Program-made: the position numbers and the translations under genes | Assembly: GCA_002049455.2 (NCBI GenBank) | Contig: KV919049.1 | Coordinates: forward strand, 38,156-102,155 | Direction: 5' to 3' | Origin: Porphyra umbilicalis | Taxonomy: Eukaryota > Rhodophyta > Bangiophyceae > Bangiales > Bangiaceae | Length of the DNA: 64,000 nucleotides | The notes under the pieces: generated by a model | Told to the model about the DNA's origin: nothing | Seen by the model: only the letters and a program-made list of their open reading frames with translations | Databases searched by the model: none | In this document: positions 60,960-64,000 of the stretch, one piece after another | Numbering within the stretch: position 1 is the first letter of the stretch | Layout: each line of letters starts with the position of its first letter

Positions 60960-63650
60960 ATGCCGTCCTGCGACGTGCGCACCGTCGCGGCAGACGTGCG
61001 CGCACGGTTGAAGGTGCTGTTGGGTGAGACTGTTCTCACGGGCTCGTCTATCCGTCGGCTAGTGGACCTGCTGTCGTCCATCTCCGAGTACGCGTCGCAG
61101 AACCAGAGGATCAACGTGCACTTACACTTCACCGGCCACGACAAAGACGGCAACACGTTTTGGCTGCCCGTGCACGAGGACCAGCAGCTGCTGGACAGCG
61201 CCGCGGGCAAAGTGATGGCCATGGTGTACCGCTTCGCCGAGAGCGGCGACGCCATGAACCACGGTTCGGACGTGATCAACCCGCTGCTGAACTGCAGGAC
61301 ATCCGCTGGCGTAGCGTCACGGGCCGAAGGGGGGCTAGCTGGTGACAGCACCGTAGGGGCTGACGAGGCTCACCCACGAGCTGCTCTTTCTACGACCAAC
61401 TCTCGGTCGCAGGTCTTGTCCGCCCCAGTTGGGACTTCTGGGCCGCATTTGATTGTGGCACCGGGGGCGGCGGCGCACGAGGACCCACCCGACAGCTCGT
61501 CGGGTGCTTGGGCTTCAACTCAACGTGGCGTGGGTGTTGGCCAGGATGGTGGTCACGGCGCAACGGGACGGAGTACTCAGCAAGACGCAAGCGCCGACCA
61601 ATTGCGGGCTGCTGCTGCTGTAGCGGGAGATGGCGGACACAGAAGCGGTGCGGGTGACGGCAGTGCCGACGGTCCCGATGCTGAAACCGACGGCGGTGAC
61701 GGTAGCGCTGACGATGACGACTTCCTCATGGAGAGTCGCTACCGGCACAGCCGGCGCCGGTCAAGGACGTTGAAGGCGCCTTTGACCACGCGCCGGCCAT
61801 CATCGGTGGTCCCGTCGGACGCTACCGTGGCGCAGGTGTTGGAGCTGCTTGACAACAGCCGGCCCAAGCAGCACGTTCGGGCCGTCATCCCTCTAATGTC
61901 GGCGGCAATGAGGAGCTCGGCGGCGCGCACCGTGCAGTCAATGCGGCTCACGCTGCCTTGGTGGCCGCGGAAGTCGACGCACGACGTCTGGGAGATGCCC
62001 GTCGTGGTCCGCAACTGCGTACTGGCGAAGCTCATCCCCGGGTACGAGGTGACCGAAGGGCAAGTCACGGTCACCCTGCCGCGGTGGCTGACTAAGCGGG
62101 ACGACGTGCCAACCGAACGCGTGGCCAACGTGCTTCTTCTGGCGGAGATGGAGCCCACCGCGATGGAGGCGCTTAAGACGTACATTCGGTCATTTAAGCC
62201 GCAGCCGCTGCACCAGGTCGCGCGGACCGCTCCCCCGGTGGCAAGCCACGCGTCCGCGGCGAATCTTAGAGCGGTCGCCAGGGTGCCGCCTACACCGGGG
62301 GAGCAGGCAATGCGGCTAGCAGATCCACGGCGGCCTAACTCGGCCTTTAACGCCACCCCACTTCGTCCAAGCAACTGGGTTGCCACCGGTTCCAACCCTC
62401 CGACTCACCACCACTCCCGCATGCCACCACCTCCGTTTCCGGGTGCCTCTCATGCTCCACCGGCTGGCTCGACCGGCGCCTCCGAGCGCGGTGCCCATGC
62501 CGCATCATCCGGGGGTACTGCAGGCGCTAGCGCGGCGGCATTCGATTTGCAGAGCGTCAGGGACGCTCTCTTGGCCGCTCAGCGCGTCATAGAGTCATGC
62601 GCGCCGACAAGCAGCCCCGAACGGAGCGCTCGGCCGAGCGCGACAAGTAGACCAGCCACTTCCGCGACGGGGGCATCCCGCAACATGCAAGCCCGTCCTG
62701 CTGCACGAAGCCCGGCTGCTGCTGCGTCACCTACAACAACCCCGCTGAGCTCAGCAACCGACGCTCAACACGTGGCGTCGTCTGCTACTACTCCGGCGAC
62801 GCCACCAGCTTCTGCACAGGGTGCAATGGCGGCTTGTCCGCCTTCTGCAGTCGCACGGGCCGCTCCGTTGGGTGCGTCTCCTCAACCGGCGGCCTCTGCT
62901 CCTGCTACGGCCTCTCCAAGAACGGTCGCACGTGTTGCCCCTCGTCCGTCGCCCGGCACACCTGGTGGTGCGCCGCCAGTGCGCACAAGGTGTGCTCCGC
63001 CTCGACCGGCGTCTCGACCGGCGTCTCCTGGCCGTCGTCGGCCACCGCCTACACCAACCGCTGGTAGTCAACCTCCGTTGGGAGCCTCTCCGGCGTCTCG
63101 GAGCACATCTCCTTTACGCACGGATGGACAGACTGTTGGACGTCCGGGCCATCCTCTGCGGACACCACCGCCGGATGCATCTCCTCCGGACGAGCCCGCT
63201 GCCTTGCTCTCATTCGCGCGCGCTTCATCCCCACGGCGAACAATTTCTTGGGCAGACGAGGGTGGGACGCCGGTGGCTGGTGGGCGGCGTAGTGATTCGG
63301 CGCCACCTCGCGTTGAAGGGCAAGATGGCAATGCAAGAGAGCCCAAGGACGGGGACGGCGTCACCGTCAAACGTCCGCTGGCAGCCCCAGCGGTGCAACT
63401 TGTGGCTGGTGGCTCTTCGGGCCAGCGTGCGCGGCTTCGACTGGGACGGCAACCATTTGGGTCGGACAGAGCTTTGGCGCAGATGCAAGCTGCTGTGGCT
63501 TCCACTGGCGCTGGCGGCATGCACTTGCGGTCGGCGGCAGCACCTCCTGCTGCGGATGGGGAGCCTTCCCTAGCTGGGGTTGGTGCCGCGGCGGCCGCGC
63601 CGCCACCCGTCTCGGCGGCGTTGCGGGAACCGACAACCCAGTGGAGTTGA
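60960..63650 (+). CDS. Hypothetical protein, 896 aa
   Basis: ATG at 60960, immediately after the minisatellite. Residues ~1-95 look folded (VRARLKVLLGETVLTGSSIR, then INVHLHFTGHDKDGNTFWLP and QQLLDSAAGKVMAMVYRF). Acidic Asp/Gly/Ser disorder follows, then a second ordered region at about residues 270-420 (VAQVLELLDNSRPKQHVRAV, WWPRKSTHDVWEMPVVVRNC and VTLPRWLTKRDDVPTERVAN). The rest is Ala/Pro/Ser/Arg-rich. Balanced composition in the two ordered regions makes coding likely. I do not recognise the family. Frame 0 ends at TGA 63648-63650, but coding character continues in frame 2 (next entry), so the true C terminus is uncertain. Confidence 0.5.
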   Translation: MPSCDVRTVAADVRARLKVLLGETVLTGSSIRRLVDLLSSISEYASQNQRINVHLHFTGHDKDGNTFWLPVHEDQQLLDSAAGKVMAMVYRFAESGDAMNHGSDVINPLLNCRTSAGVASRAEGGLAGDSTVGADEAHPRAALSTTNSRSQVLSAPVGTSGPHLIVAPGAAAHEDPPDSSSGAWASTQRGVGVGQDGGHGATGRSTQQDASADQLRAAAAVAGDGGHRSGAGDGSADGPDAETDGGDGSADDDDFLMESRYRHSRRRSRTLKAPLTTRRPSSVVPSDATVAQVLELLDNSRPKQHVRAVIPLMSAAMRSSAARTVQSMRLTLPWWPRKSTHDVWEMPVVVRNCVLAKLIPGYEVTEGQVTVTLPRWLTKRDDVPTERVANVLLLAEMEPTAMEALKTYIRSFKPQPLHQVARTAPPVASHASAANLRAVARVPPTPGEQAMRLADPRRPNSAFNATPLRPSNWVATGSNPPTHHHSRMPPPPFPGASHAPPAGSTGASERGAHAASSGGTAGASAAAFDLQSVRDALLAAQRVIESCAPTSSPERSARPSATSRPATSATGASRNMQARPAARSPAAAASPTTTPLSSATDAQHVASSATTPATPPASAQGAMAACPPSAVARAAPLGASPQPAASAPATASPRTVARVAPRPSPGTPGGAPPVRTRCAPPRPASRPASPGRRRPPPTPTAGSQPPLGASPASRSTSPLRTDGQTVGRPGHPLRTPPPDASPPDEPAALLSFARASSPRRTISWADEGGTPVAGGRRSDSAPPRVEGQDGNAREPKDGDGVTVKRPLAAPAVQLVAGGSSGQRARLRLGRQPFGSDRALAQMQAAVASTGAGGMHLRSAAAPPAADGEPSLAGVGAAAAAPPPVSAALREPTTQWS

Positions 63651-64000
63651 CAACCCCGAGCTCATCATCAGCCCTCCCTCTTCTGCAGTTGCCGCCACCT
63701 GGGGGCGCTTCCAATGACGGGCACGATGCGCAGGCGGCCAACCACCCAAGAAACCCAACGGCTGCGACCACGGCCTCTGCAAAAGATCCATCAACGCTCA
63801 CCGTCACGCGTTCGGTTGGCAAGCGCGTTGCTAAGACCGCGGCAGCGGCCGCGGCTGCTGAAGATGAGGAGCCTGGGACGCTGCCCAAGAAGCGACGGGT
63901 CGGCATGCGCTCCACCGCGGCGCGTCCGCCCGTCATGCCAAAGCCGAAGCCGATGGGAGAGGCGAAGCCGCCCTCGACACGCCCGTCTGTGAAGGCGGCG
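63600..64000 (+). CDS. Probable continuation of the 896-aa ORF, partial at right edge
   Basis: In frame 2 the sequence is open to the window end. It reads as natural Thr/Ser/Pro/Ala linker (GTDNPVELTTPSSSSALPLL) and then a basic cluster, TLPKKRRVGMRS, that fits a monopartite nuclear localisation signal. It overlaps the end of the frame 0 ORF, so a -1 shift or an unrecognised intron near 63,580-63,650 would join them. I found no good GTACG-type donor. Confidence 0.35.

Overview
The window is nuclear DNA from a very GC-rich eukaryote. Spliceosomal introns can be placed by conserved protein sequence in three genes (most donors GTACG or GTATG, acceptors CAG). There is also a tRNA-Gly with an intron, a cytosolic 40S ribosomal protein gene, a cullin-RING ligase subunit and an intact-looking Ty1/copia LTR retrotransposon. 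Intron-poor, Ala/Gly/Arg-rich coding on a ~65-75% GC background would suit a GC-rich alga such as a bangiophyte red alga. That is an inference; nothing in the sequence proves the taxon.

Layout. 1-13,027: one enormous Ser/Arg/Gly-rich disordered protein (+), open at the left edge. It has SR-protein-like RS tracts, dozens of short L-x-x-L-F-G-R motifs and a 162/168-bp tandem array. 13,179-25,849: a nested mobile-element cluster. It holds a 441-bp MITE, a pogo/CENP-B-type DDE transposon killed by a 2.4-kb insertion and a nonsense codon, and, 19 bp further on, a copia element with 444-bp LTRs that differ at about two positions. 26-40.8 kb: repeat-rich. It carries a 975-bp TTAA-flanked MITE, the last exons of a probable DEG/ENaC-type channel whose intron is full of inverted repeats, long perfect palindromes, a membrane-anchored DNA/RNA non-specific endonuclease, and two inverted copies of a ~690-bp element, one with a further nested insertion. 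40.8-57.4 kb is the conserved gene block: BPNT1/SAL1-type phosphatase (+), RBX1 (+, with a 16-nt micro-exon), uS5/RPS2 (-), a low-complexity minus-strand gene, tRNA-Gly(GCC), a divergent NAD(P)HX-epimerase (YjeF_N) protein (+), and a three-exon AhpD-like protein (-). 57.4-64 kb: mostly unassigned, then a 19-bp minisatellite in front of an 896-codon ORF of unknown function.

Reading-frame breaks in otherwise convincing genes sit repeatedly at G or C homopolymers. Either the assembly has systematic homopolymer miscounts, or these tracts are truly unstable. I therefore treat frame-broken genes as probably single genes and say so in each entry. No operons or obvious functional clusters are present. 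The conserved genes are unrelated housekeeping functions: translation, ubiquitin ligation, PAP/sulfur metabolism, metabolite repair and peroxide/thiol chemistry.
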